Below, piece after piece: positions 30,600-38,761 of a stretch of 64,000 nt of DNA (the first letter of the stretch is position 1; each line of letters starts with the position of its first letter). The notes under the pieces were generated by a model. That model saw only the letters and a program-made list of their open reading frames with translations, did no database searches and had not been told where the DNA came from. Source of the stretch: Lautropia dentalis (lineage in GTDB: Bacteria; Pseudomonadota; Gammaproteobacteria; Burkholderiales; Burkholderiaceae_E); contig NZ_RRUE01000002.1 of NCBI RefSeq assembly GCF_003892345.1, forward strand, positions 505,655 to 569,654, read 5' to 3'. Position numbers and translations under genes: made by a program.

Positions 30600-31616
30600 T
30601 CAGAGGTGCGCCGGTTTGGCTTCCTGCATGTCCTCGGCCTCGTAGGGGGTGACGGATTTGCCGGACATCTGGTAGCCGGCGCTGCCCAGCGGGGTGTCGA
30701 TGTGGGACGGGGCCAGCACGCCCTGCACGGTGACCGGATCCATGATCTGGAAGCCCTTCAGGGGTTTTTCCGGAACGACGTGGATGACCTGGTTGGAGGG
30801 GGGCGGCGGGACGTGGATGCAGGCGCCGAAGTAGGGCACCAGCAGGAATTCCTCGATGGTGGTGGAATCGCTGCTGTCCAGTGGCACGATGAAGCCGGAA
30901 ATGGTGATCTTTTCCTGCTGGATGGCCGGGTTGAGCGGGGCGTTCTTCCAGGCTTTCTGCAGCTTGCGCAGCGCGGCAATGGCGCGCGGGTCGTTGTCGG
31001 ACATGCCCGAGAAGTTCAGCGACTTGAAGCCCTTGAGCGGTTCCCAGTTGGGGGGAATGAGTTTTTCCCAGTCCATTTCGGGGTAGGCACTGCCCTGTGC
31101 GCTGCTGCCGGCACCGTGGCCGGAAGCCGTCTGGTCGCCGCCTTTGTCCGGGTTCTGCCCCTGGCCGTTCCGGGCGCTGCCTGTGCCTGCCTGCCCGGTG
31201 GTGCCGTCGCCTGCACTGCGTTTTTTGGGCAGTTCCTCTCCCAGCACGAAGCGTCCCTGCCCCTGGCTGGACTGCAGGTCGGAGCTGGCACCGCTGGTGG
31301 CCGTGCCGTTGCCGGCTGCGGTGGGGTCTGCCGTGCTGCTGCTGGTTGCGCTCTGGCTACCTGCCGCATCGCTGGCAGCGTCAGGCTGGCCGGCATTGAC
31401 GGACTGGCTGGCGTTGTCGGGCAGGCTGGTGCCGTCGGGCTGTCTGGAACCGTTGGGTGTGCGGGCGTTGTTCGGTTGGCCACCGGTGCCAGCTTGACTG
31501 GTGCCTGTGCCGGTTTCTGGGGTGTCCTTGCCGGAGACGGCGGTCGTGTGCATGGCGGCCGTCAGGGCCAGTGCCAGCAGGGACAGGCGAAAGGGCGAGG
31601 GCAGGCGGACAGGCAT
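30600..31616 (-). CDS. DUF3299 exported protein
   Basis: 338 residues from the ATG at 31616 (GGAAA eight bases upstream). Signal peptide MPVRLPSPFRLSLLALALTA. Then about 150 residues of Ser/Gly/Asn/Gln/Thr-rich, probably disordered sequence, and a C-terminal DUF3299 domain: TISGFIVPLDSSDSTTIEEF, PYFGACIHVPPPPSNQVIHV, PVTVQGVL. DUF3299 proteins are periplasmic and often sit beside FtsX-type ABC transporters in zinc-regulated clusters; the CIHVPPPPSNQ motif may bind metal. It is last in the minus-strand arm of the zinc locus. Precise role unknown. Confidence 0.85.
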   Translation of the reverse strand: MPVRLPSPFRLSLLALALTAAMHTTAVSGKDTPETGTGTSQAGTGGQPNNARTPNGSRQPDGTSLPDNASQSVNAGQPDAASDAAGSQSATSSSTADPTAAGNGTATSGASSDLQSSQGQGRFVLGEELPKKRSAGDGTTGQAGTGSARNGQGQNPDKGGDQTASGHGAGSSAQGSAYPEMDWEKLIPPNWEPLKGFKSLNFSGMSDNDPRAIAALRKLQKAWKNAPLNPAIQQEKITISGFIVPLDSSDSTTIEEFLLVPYFGACIHVPPPPSNQVIHVVPEKPLKGFQIMDPVTVQGVLAPSHIDTPLGSAGYQMSGKSVTPYEAEDMQEAKPAHL

Positions 31617-31963
31617 GGAGAGTTTCCGGAAGCAGAAAGGCAGGGAAAAAGGGGGTGTGCAGCGCTTTGCCGGGCAGAAGCCGAAAGGCGGGGCGAAAAA
31701 CGGCGAAACACCGAAAGCAACGGACAGGCCACGGACCCGGTGGACCGTGAGCTGCATCGAATAATGACGCCGGGGCGCCAAGGCTTCAGTGCTGCCGAGG
31801 CACATGACCACATTGAACCATGACGCATGTTAACCGGCGTTGACCACACGGCTGCAGGAGGCTTTACGGTCGGCCATGTAATGGTGACATGTGTCCCGGC
31901 CAGCGGGATGCACAACGGAGGTTCATCCGAGGTTCATCTGCGGGATGCACGCAATGGGACTTA
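31617..31963. other. Intergenic region inside the zinc-locus minus arm
   Basis: 347 bases. It contains direct repeats: GCGGGATGCAC at 31903-31913 and 31940-31950, and between them GAGGTTCATC at 31918-31927 and 31929-31938. No ORF with support. The length suggests that the DUF3299 gene may have its own promoter. Confidence 0.5.
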
Positions 31964-33256
31964 TTACAACCGCGGCGTCAGCCCGTCCGCCAGCGCCCGC
32001 TGGCTGGCCCGCCAGGCCGGCCACAGCGCCGTCAGTGGTCCGGCCACGGCCACCAGCGCCATCAGCTGCAATTCGTCGGCCGTCAGGCGGGCGATGGGCC
32101 AGACGATGCCCCACTGGTTCTGCAGCACCGGCGCCGCCAGTGCCGAGGCCAGACCCAGCAGGCCGTAGCCTGCACAGGCGCCGCCGGCCGTCAGCAGTGC
32201 CCCTTCCAGCACCAGCAGGAACAACAGGTCCAGCGGCCGGGCCCCCACCGCCCGCAGGATGGCCAGTTCGCGCTGGCGCTGCTCCAGACTGGCCAGCAGT
32301 GCCGTGATCAGCCCGCACAGGCTCAGCACCAGCACGAGTGCCGAGAGCGCCTGCAATGTACGTGTGACGATGTCCAGCAGCCGCCAGAGCTGGTTGAGCG
32401 CCACCGCAGGCAGCACGGCCAGCAGTGCCTCGTCCTCGTTGGCATTGATGTCGCGCTGCAGGTTGAATACGCCGGCGCGGGACTTCAGTCCCACCAGCGT
32501 GGCGGTGATGAATTCGGGCTGCAGGTCGAAGGCGCGTACCTTGTCGGCCGGAATGTTGACGCCCGGCATGGGCGCGCCCGACTGCCAGTTCAGGTGAATG
32601 GCCGTCATGGCGTCCAGGCTGATGTGCAGGGTGCGGTCCACCGGTGTGCCCGTGGGGGCCAGAATGCCGCTCACATGAAAGGGCTTGTCGGCGTGTTCGA
32701 TGCCCGGTGCGTCGCCCGTGCCATGGGTGAGCGTCAGCCGGTCACCCAGTCTGTAGCCCAGCTTGCGGGCCACTTCGGCGCCCAGCACCACCTCGAATAC
32801 TTCATGAAAGGGCTTGCCTTCGGCCAGTTGCAGCTTTTCGCGGGCGCCATAGCGAAAATGCTCGAAATAATTCCGGTCGGTGCCCAGCACCGGAAAACCC
32901 TTGTGCGAGTCGCCCAGCGCAATGGGAATGGTCCAGCTCACCAGTGGGTGTTTGCGGATCCGGTCGTAGGATTGCCAGCTGATTTCGTGGGTGGGATCGC
33001 CCAGGCGGAATACCGCATACAGCATCAGCTGCAGCGGACTGGTTCGTGCACCAACGATCAGATCCGTACCGGAAACGGCACGGGTGAAGCTGTCGTGAAT
33101 GGCCTGCTGTCCGCGCTGCACGGCCAGCAGCAGGCTGGTGGACAGGGCGATGGACAGCAGTGTCAGCCAGAAATTGGTGCGCCGGTTGCCTGCGCTGCGA
33201 AAGGCCAGGCGCACCAGCGTCAGCAGGCGGTCCAGAAAAAGTGAAATCGAAGACAT
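31964..33256 (-). CDS. FtsX/MacB-type ABC transporter permease
   Basis: 430 residues. One N-terminal helix (TNFWLTLLSIALSTSLLLAV), a large periplasmic MacB-like core (SGTDLIVGARTSPLQLMLYA, VVLGAEVARKLGYRLGDRLT), then three C-terminal helices with the FtsX signature EQRQRELAILRAVGARPLDL. Such permeases with a LolD-like ATPase usually do mechanotransmission or lipoprotein handling rather than classical uptake. Here it sits with ZrgA and DUF3299, the composition of the zinc-regulated Zrg cluster known in Vibrio. Separated from its ATPase by 214 bases of tandem repeats. Confidence 0.9.
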   Translation of the reverse strand: MSSISLFLDRLLTLVRLAFRSAGNRRTNFWLTLLSIALSTSLLLAVQRGQQAIHDSFTRAVSGTDLIVGARTSPLQLMLYAVFRLGDPTHEISWQSYDRIRKHPLVSWTIPIALGDSHKGFPVLGTDRNYFEHFRYGAREKLQLAEGKPFHEVFEVVLGAEVARKLGYRLGDRLTLTHGTGDAPGIEHADKPFHVSGILAPTGTPVDRTLHISLDAMTAIHLNWQSGAPMPGVNIPADKVRAFDLQPEFITATLVGLKSRAGVFNLQRDINANEDEALLAVLPAVALNQLWRLLDIVTRTLQALSALVLVLSLCGLITALLASLEQRQRELAILRAVGARPLDLLFLLVLEGALLTAGGACAGYGLLGLASALAAPVLQNQWGIVWPIARLTADELQLMALVAVAGPLTALWPAWRASQRALADGLTPRL

Positions 33257-33280
33257 GGAGCAGACGCCTCACGGTTGGCG

Positions 33281-33389
33281 TGTGTCTTGAACGCATTCAT
33301 CCCCGCGCAGGTTCCCGGAGCGTGTCGTGAACGTATTCATTTCCGCACAGGTCCCAGAAGTGTGTCGTGAACGCATTCATTGCAGACGG
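33281..33389 (+). repeat. 40-bp tandem repeat of the dispersed element
   Basis: Nearly three tandem copies with a period of exactly 40 (33281-33320, 33321-33360, 33361-33389). Each contains a TGAACGCATTCAT-type core equivalent to the dispersed repeat. A fourth, diverged copy is at 33462-33477 (GGGATTCATTCATTCC). They fill the gap between the permease start and the ATPase stop. Confidence 0.85.
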
Positions 33390-33470
33390 CCGATACGCTC
33401 CTTCTTGCCACGGGTGGCGTTGAGCACGGTGTCGCCCCGCACAGGTCCGCGGAGCGTGTCAGGGATTCAT

Positions 33471-34235
33471 TCATTCCCGCACAGACGCCGACATGGCGCC
33501 TGCCGGCAGGAGGCTGCCCGGGTCGGCGGGCCGTGTGTCACCTGCCACCCGGTTGATGTCGGCCAGCTGCAGTACCCGGCCAAAGTGGGGACGGAGCTGT
33601 TCGTCATGGCTGACCACCAGCAGCGTGCCGCCGGTTTTCTTCAGCTGGGCCATCAGCAGCTGCATCAGCCGGTCGCGGTTGATGCTGTCGAGCGCGGAGG
33701 TGGGTTCATCGGCAATCAGCAGTTCGGGGTGCCCGATCAGGGCCCGTGCGGCGGCGGCGCGCTGCTGCTGGCCTACCGACAGGCCGGTGACCGGGCGCTG
33801 CCAGGCATCGGCCGGCAGTTCCAGTGCCTGCAGCAGTTCACGGGCCGTGGCACGCGGATTGCTGCCGGCCCGCTGGCGCCGCACGGCCGAGAAATGACAG
33901 GGCAGCAGCACGTTGTCTTCCAGGCTCAGATAGGGCACCAGGTTGAACTGCTGGAAAATGAAGCCGACATGGTTGGCCCGCAGCCGGTCGCGTGCACTGG
34001 CGCGCAGCCCGGAAAACGTCTGGCCCAGCAGTTGCACCTCGCCCTGCGTGGGCTGCAGCACCCCGCCCAGCAGCCCCAGCAGGGTGCTCTTGCCACCGCC
34101 ACTGGGCCCGAGCAGCAGCATCTGCTCACCGCCCTGCAGGGTCAGCGTGTCGATCTGCAGGCAGGGCTCGGGCTGGCCTTTCCAGGCAAATGTCAGGCCG
34201 GTGGCCTGCAGGACGGGAGTGGGCGGGTTGGTCAT
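33471..34235 (-). CDS. LolD/MacB-type ABC transporter ATPase
   Basis: 254 residues. Walker A GPSGGGKSTLLG (about 43-54), Q-loop FIFQQFNLVPYLS, a signature TGLSVGQQQRAAAARALIG in which LSVGQ replaces LSGGQ, Walker B ELLIADEPTSALD and the H-loop His in VVSHDE. It powers the FtsX-like permease. Its first 10 bases or so follow ZrgA after a 64-base gap, so the arm is probably one transcript started at the palindrome near 35080. Confidence 0.93.
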   Translation of the reverse strand: MTNPPTPVLQATGLTFAWKGQPEPCLQIDTLTLQGGEQMLLLGPSGGGKSTLLGLLGGVLQPTQGEVQLLGQTFSGLRASARDRLRANHVGFIFQQFNLVPYLSLEDNVLLPCHFSAVRRQRAGSNPRATARELLQALELPADAWQRPVTGLSVGQQQRAAAARALIGHPELLIADEPTSALDSINRDRLMQLLMAQLKKTGGTLLVVSHDEQLRPHFGRVLQLADINRVAGDTRPADPGSLLPAGAMSASVRE

Positions 34236-34299
34236 GGGCTGCTGTTCGGCAGGGGGAGATTCGGGGCCAGCGCGGAGACGGGCGTGTCCGCGACAGGTG

Positions 34300-35046
34300 C
34301 TACCAGCGTACCTCGGGTTTGTCGGCGTTGACCCGGGCAGCGGCCTGGCCCTGGTTGCTGAGCACGGCCACGTCGATATTCTTCAGGCGCGGCCAGTTTT
34401 TGAACGAGGTCACGATCAGGCTCTTGAATGCGGCCGGATTTTCACAGGTGAACGTGTACACTGCGTTCAGGTCGGCATGCACGCCGTGGTGATGATGTGC
34501 ACCGTCGTGGTCATGATCGTCGGCGTCGTGGCCGTCCGCGTCATGGTCATGGCCATCGTGATCGTGCCCGTCGGCGTCATCATCGTCGTCATCGCTGTCG
34601 CCCATGGCGGCAGCGGGTGCACCCTGCAGCGGGGGGGCGGTGATCACGGGTTCCGTGTGCGTGCATTTGGCTTCTGCCGGCAGGGTGACGACCGCGGCGG
34701 CATCACGCAGCTGGGCCAGCAGCTTGTTGCCCAGCTCCTTCTGTTCGGCGGTCTCGGGAACGGTTTCGAAGCCGATCAGGCTGTCCAGCGGCGATTCGAA
34801 CACGACGGTCAGCGTATTGTCCTGCTGTGCCACACTCAGCGAACCCAGACCATGCTGGTGCACGTGACCGGCCTGCTGTCCATGATGGTGCTCATGATCA
34901 CCATGGCCCGGTGCATGGTGCGCCGCGGCGGCACCGCTGAAGGCCAGGGCGACACAGGTGGCCAGCAGCCGGGCCGACAGGCGTTTCGGTGTCTGCCGTG
35001 TCTGACGGCTCAGAGAAAACCCGGAATTCTGGTGACGATTTTGCAT
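34300..35046 (-). CDS. zrgA: ZrgA/DUF2796 periplasmic zinc-binding protein
   Basis: 248 residues from the ATG at 35046, set by AAAGGAAA a few bases upstream rather than the in-frame ATG at 35067. Signal peptide cleaved near AAAAHH. The mature N-terminus HHAPGHGDHEHHHGQQAGHV is His-rich, a second His/Asp-rich tract (GDSDDDDDDADGHDHDGHDH onward) lies at about residues 150-190, and the domain frame (VVFESPLDSLIGFE, YTFTCENPAAFKSL) is DUF2796. Family knowledge: ZrgA helps zinc uptake when zinc is scarce. First gene of the minus arm, 28 bases from the operator-like palindrome. Confidence 0.9.
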   Translation of the reverse strand: MQNRHQNSGFSLSRQTRQTPKRLSARLLATCVALAFSGAAAAHHAPGHGDHEHHHGQQAGHVHQHGLGSLSVAQQDNTLTVVFESPLDSLIGFETVPETAEQKELGNKLLAQLRDAAAVVTLPAEAKCTHTEPVITAPPLQGAPAAAMGDSDDDDDDADGHDHDGHDHDADGHDADDHDHDGAHHHHGVHADLNAVYTFTCENPAAFKSLIVTSFKNWPRLKNIDVAVLSNQGQAAARVNADKPEVRW

Positions 35047-35073
35047 GGTCTTTCCTTTTGTGGGCATTGATCC

Positions 35074-35093
35074 GCTAATGATAAGTCATTAGC
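35074..35093. promoter_or_regulatory. Zur/Fur-like operator palindrome
   Basis: Eight-base arms GCTAATGA (35074-35081) and TCATTAGC (35086-35093) flank TAAG. The AT-rich, AATGAt/TCATT symmetry resembles Fur-family boxes; the zinc genes on both sides point to Zur. It is 28 bases upstream of zrgA and about 60-300 before the plus-strand zinc operon, so one site could control both. Confidence 0.7.
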
Positions 35094-35107
35094 ATTAGGG
35101 CGTGCCA

Positions 35108-35123
35108 TGGACGCATTCCTTCT
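35108..35123 (+). repeat. Dispersed intergenic repeat copy beside the zinc operator
   Basis: TGGACGCATTCCTTCT preserves the left ten bases or so of the core and is preceded by GGGCGTGCCA. It lies 15 bases from the palindrome. Confidence 0.5.
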
Positions 35124-35153
35124 CGTGAAAACCTTTGTGGGCGTGTAACGGAC

Positions 35154-35399
35154 ATGTTTGGGATGTGTGTGCTGCCTGCGCCGTTTGTGCCCCGCGCAGA
35201 CGCGCACGTCCATGACACGTATCAGAAATCCAGGTCTCAGCAATCCGGACATCCACCCGTGCACGCCGCTCACGATACGCCTTCTGCACCTGCCCTGCCA
35301 CAGCTCTCCGCCCTCTGGTGGAGTGTTGGCATGCGTCTGCTGCTGTCGGTGCTGCTCATCGCTGCCCTGTGGCTGGTCATTGGCTGGGCGCTGCAATGA
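35154..35399 (+). CDS. Small His-containing membrane ORF leading znuC
   Basis: Open frame of 81 residues with several His (DAHVHDTYQ, HPPVHAAHD) and a single C-terminal membrane helix MRLLLSVLLIAALWLVIGWA. Its TGA overlaps the znuC ATG (ATGA), which suggests translational coupling. A good ribosome site GGTGGAG (35317-35323) precedes the internal ATG at 35331, so the real product may be only the 22-residue helix. No family recognised. Placement between the operator and znuC suggests a zinc-related role, but expression is unproven. Confidence 0.42.
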   Translation: MFGMCVLPAPFVPRADAHVHDTYQKSRSQQSGHPPVHAAHDTPSAPALPQLSALWWSVGMRLLLSVLLIAALWLVIGWALQ

Positions 35400-36379
35400 A
35401 CGCGCCCGTGCCCGGGCTGCATGCAGCCATGCCATCGCAGGCGCCGTGCCTCGTTTCGCTCGACAATGTCACGGTCGGTTACGACCGGCATCCGGCCGTG
35501 CACCATCTGCAGCTGCAGATTCATGCCGGTGACATGCTGGCGGTGGTCGGTCCCAACGGGGCCGGCAAATCCACCTTCCTGAAACTGCTCATCGGCGAGC
35601 GGCTCTCGCTGCTGGATGGTGAGGTGCAGCTGCCGGACGAGCGCCGCAGCCGCGTGGCCTACCTGCCGCAGATCAGCCAGACCGACCGGCAGTTTCCCAT
35701 CACCGTGCAGGATCTGGTGGCCTCGGGCCTGTGGCATCGCTGCGGGGCCTTTGGCGGCTTGGGGCGCGAGGGGGCCCGCCGGGTGGCCGAAGCGCTCGAC
35801 CAGGTGGGGCTGCGGGGCTACGCCGGGCGGCTCATCAGTGCACTGTCGGGCGGAGAATTCCAGCGGGTGCGCTTTGCCCAGCTGATCCTGCAGGATGCGC
35901 AGATGGTGGTGCTGGACGAGCCCTTCGTCGGCATCGACGTGACCACCCAGCAGGTGCTGCTGGGTCTGCTGGCCAGCTGGCATGCGCAGGGCATCACCAT
36001 CGTGGCGGCCCTGCACGAACAGGATATCGTGCGGCAGTGGTTCCCGCACACGCTGCTGCTGGCCCGCGAGATGATCGCCTGCGGCCCCACGGCCGAGGTG
36101 CTCACGCCCGACAACTGGGCCCGTGCCGTGGCCCGTTCGGCGGCAGCGCGCACGCCCAGCAACCGCTGGTGCGAGACACCGGCGGCCATCGTGCCGGGCA
36201 TGCCGGCGGACCACGAACCCGGCACCCTGCATGACCACGGAACCCTGCCGTCCGGGCAGGGGCCTGCACGACATGACCATGGATTCCCGCCACCCGAGCC
36301 CGGGCATTTGACACACGATCATCCTTCTGCGGAAAGGGCCGTGCCCGCTGCGGCTGCCGGAGCGTCGTCCCATGACTGA
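35396..36379 (+). CDS. znuC: Zinc ABC transporter ATPase with His-rich tail
   Basis: 327 residues. Walker A GPNGAGKSTFLK, signature LSGGEFQRVRFA, Walker B MVVLDEPFVGID and the H-loop His in ALHEQD fit the manganese/zinc uptake ATPase group. After the normal end (about residue 260) is a tail of about 60 residues with many His and Asp (DHEPGTLHDHGT, ARHDHGF, GHLTHDHPS), which may sense or buffer cytoplasmic zinc; E. coli ZnuC has a shorter His-containing tail. The ATG at 35396 overlaps the upstream small ORF, and the end overlaps znuB by eight bases. Confidence 0.9.
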   Translation: MNAPVPGLHAAMPSQAPCLVSLDNVTVGYDRHPAVHHLQLQIHAGDMLAVVGPNGAGKSTFLKLLIGERLSLLDGEVQLPDERRSRVAYLPQISQTDRQFPITVQDLVASGLWHRCGAFGGLGREGARRVAEALDQVGLRGYAGRLISALSGGEFQRVRFAQLILQDAQMVVLDEPFVGIDVTTQQVLLGLLASWHAQGITIVAALHEQDIVRQWFPHTLLLAREMIACGPTAEVLTPDNWARAVARSAAARTPSNRWCETPAAIVPGMPADHEPGTLHDHGTLPSGQGPARHDHGFPPPEPGHLTHDHPSAERAVPAAAAGASSHD

Positions 36380-37247
36380 GCTTTGGGATCTGCTGGTCGG
36401 CCCGTTCGTCGAATTCGGCTTCATGCGCCGTGCGCTGGCCGGGTGTCTGGCGCTGTCGCTGGGGGCGGCGCCGGTGGGCGTGTTCCTGCTGCTGCGTCGC
36501 ATGAGTCTGACGGGCGATGCCATGGCCCACGCCATCCTGCCCGGTGCCGCCATCAGTTACATGATTGCCGGTCTGTCACTGCCGGCCATGACGGCGGGTG
36601 GCATCATCAGTGGCCTGCTGGTTGCCATGGCGTCCACGCTGGTGGCGCGCAGCGGCCGCCAGTCCGAAGACAGCAGTCTGGCTGCGTTCTATCTGATGTC
36701 CCTGTCGCTGGGGGTGGTCATCGTCTCCACCTACGGTAATCAGGTGGACCTGCTGCACGTGCTGTTCGGCTCGGTGCTGGCGCTGGACGACGACACCCTG
36801 CTGCTGATCGGTGTGATCTCCAGCATCACCCTGCTGGGGCTGGCCGTGCTCTACCGGCCGCTGGTGCTGGAATGCGTGGATGCCAACCTGCTGCCCCGCC
36901 GGCGCGCCTGGGGCAGTGTGGCCCACTTCGGTTTCATGGGGCTGCTGGTCATCAATCTGGTGGCGGGCTTTCATGCGCTGGGCACCCTGATGTCCATCGG
37001 CCTGATGGTGCTGCCGGCGGCGGCGGCCCGTTTCTGGGCACGTACGGTCAACGCCATGCTGGTGCTGTCGGCGCTGCTGGCACTGGTGGCCGGCGTGGCA
37101 GGTCTGCTGCTGTCGTATTACTTCGAATGGCCCACCGGTCCCACCATCGTGCTGACACTGGGCCTGCTGTACTGTGTGTCGCTGCTGCTGGCACCTGCCG
37201 GCCTGCTGCGCCGAAAGAACCGTCCCCGGAGACATTACGAGACATGA
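36372..37247 (+). CDS. znuB: Zinc ABC transporter permease
   Basis: 291 residues, eight or so membrane helices, ABC-3 family. GDAMAHAILPGAAISYMIAG is the conserved coupling region near residue 50, and GTLMSIGLMVLPAAAARFWA lies further on. It forms the inner-membrane channel with ZnuC. Overlaps znuC by eight bases and znuA by four (ATGA), a tightly coupled operon. Confidence 0.94.
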   Translation: MTELWDLLVGPFVEFGFMRRALAGCLALSLGAAPVGVFLLLRRMSLTGDAMAHAILPGAAISYMIAGLSLPAMTAGGIISGLLVAMASTLVARSGRQSEDSSLAAFYLMSLSLGVVIVSTYGNQVDLLHVLFGSVLALDDDTLLLIGVISSITLLGLAVLYRPLVLECVDANLLPRRRAWGSVAHFGFMGLLVINLVAGFHALGTLMSIGLMVLPAAAARFWARTVNAMLVLSALLALVAGVAGLLLSYYFEWPTGPTIVLTLGLLYCVSLLLAPAGLLRRKNRPRRHYET

Positions 37248-38614
37248 AACCCCAGAAGAACGACTACCTGCACGCCACCCCGGCCGGGCGGCAAAACCCT
37301 GCTGCGCAGTTGCAGTCGCCGCAGCCGGCATCGAAGGTGCCTGCCCGCCGCCATGCCCTGCACCGTGTCCTGCGCCCCGTGACGGCGCTGCTGGCGGGTG
37401 CCCTGCTGGCCGGCAGTGCGGCCACCGCCATGGCCCAGCAGCCGGCCAAACGCTTCACGGGCGAGGGCTCGAACGCCTCGCGCGCGCCGCTGTCGGTGGT
37501 GACCAGCTTCAGCGTGCTGGCCGACCTGGTGCAGCAGGTGGGGGGCAACCGCGTGGCCGTGGACACGCTGGTCGGGCCGGGCGGTGACACGCACGTGTTC
37601 CAGCCGGGGCCGACGCAGGTCCGGCAGCTCTCGGCTGCCCATCTGGTGGTGGTCAATGGCCTGGGCTTCGAGGGCTGGATGCCGCGGCTGATCGGTTCCA
37701 GTGGTTACAAGGGGCCGGTGGTGGAAGCGGCCCACGGGGTGGACGCCCTGAAGGCCGACCCGCACCATCATCACCATCATGGCGACAAGGATGTCCACGA
37801 CGATGATGGTGACGACCACGACCACGACCACGGCCACGGCGGCCATGATGCGGACGGTCATGACCGCGACGGTCACGACGCGGATCACCACGGCCATGAT
37901 GCGGACCATGACCACGATGGCGATGACGCCGGTGATCACGATCATGGCGCGGGCCACGATGGGCATGACGGTCACGGGGCCGCCCCTGATGGCGATCATG
38001 CCGACCATGACCATGACGCCGCCGTGCCGGCCGGGGCTGCCGGCAAGTCCGGGCATGCCCATCACCACCATCATGGTGGCCTCGACCCGCACGCCTGGCA
38101 GGATGTGTCGAACGTGCGCCTGTACGTGAAGAACATTGCCGAGGGCCTGTGCAAAGCCGCTCCGGCCGATTGCGAAGGCTTCCAGGACCGTGCCCGTGCC
38201 TATACCGAGCACCTGAAGGAGCTGGATCAGGAAATCCGCATGGCCGTCGATGCCATCCCGGCCGAACGTCGCCGCGTCATGGTGTCGCATGCGGCCTTCG
38301 GTTACTACCAGCGGGCCTATGGCATCACCTTCATGGCGCCGGTGGGTGTGTCCACCGAAGAGGAACCGTCGGCAGCCGTGGTGGCCAGCCTGATCCGCCA
38401 GGCGCGCGAGCAGAAGGTGCAGGCTTTCTTCTTCGAGAACAACAGCGATCCGCGCCTGCTCAAGCGCATGGCCTCCGAGCTGAAGAACGTCACCGTGGGC
38501 GAGCTGTATGCCGATTCGCTCTCGCCGCTCGGCGGCCCGGCCTCCGACTACATCAGCATGATGCGCTTCAACACCCGCACGCTGATGAACGCCCTGCGCA
38601 CCCAGTCCAAATGA
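37244..38614 (+). CDS. znuA: Zinc ABC transporter binding protein with very long His/Asp loop
   Basis: 456 residues; the family norm is about 310. The signal segment around TALLAGALLAGSAATAMAQQ is preceded by about 45 basic residues. Cluster A-I core: VVTSFSVLADLVQQVGGNRV, GGDTHVFQPGP (metal-binding His), GLDPHAWQDVSNV (second His), MVSHAAFGYY (third His) and a late Asp (SDPRLLKRMA region). Between residues about 174 and 279 lies an exceptionally long His/Asp-rich loop (bases 37763-38079). Such loops collect zinc or receive it from partner proteins; this one is several times the usual length. Confidence 0.94.
   Translation: MKPQKNDYLHATPAGRQNPAAQLQSPQPASKVPARRHALHRVLRPVTALLAGALLAGSAATAMAQQPAKRFTGEGSNASRAPLSVVTSFSVLADLVQQVGGNRVAVDTLVGPGGDTHVFQPGPTQVRQLSAAHLVVVNGLGFEGWMPRLIGSSGYKGPVVEAAHGVDALKADPHHHHHHGDKDVHDDDGDDHDHDHGHGGHDADGHDRDGHDADHHGHDADHDHDGDDAGDHDHGAGHDGHDGHGAAPDGDHADHDHDAAVPAGAAGKSGHAHHHHHGGLDPHAWQDVSNVRLYVKNIAEGLCKAAPADCEGFQDRARAYTEHLKELDQEIRMAVDAIPAERRRVMVSHAAFGYYQRAYGITFMAPVGVSTEEEPSAAVVASLIRQAREQKVQAFFFENNSDPRLLKRMASELKNVTVGELYADSLSPLGGPASDYISMMRFNTRTLMNALRTQSK
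37763..38079 (+). repeat. His/Asp-rich repetitive tract in znuA
   Basis: About 105 codons dominated by CAT/CAC and GAC/GAT with irregular short repeats of GACCATGACCACGA type, encoding HDxDGHDHD-like units between the first and second metal-ligand segments. Confidence 0.85.
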
Positions 38615-38761
38615 GGGACAGGACGCACGTATTTGCCTGAGCCGTATCTGCCTGGCAAGGGAGAGGGGGCCATCGCCGCATTGCAGCCGGTGATGGCCCC
38701 CTGGTTTTCTGGCAGTGCGTCAGCAAGGGGGCCGAAGTGCCGCAGGATGTTTCGGAGGTTC

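Noticed and set aside
30558-31823. 421-codon plus-strand ORF opposite the DUF3299 gene
   Set aside because: Low-complexity Ala/Gly translation caused by the Ser/Gly-rich spacer on the other strand.
33281-33389. CRISPR-like array in the zinc locus
   Set aside because: The period is 40 but the whole unit is repeated, with no unique spacers and no cas genes.
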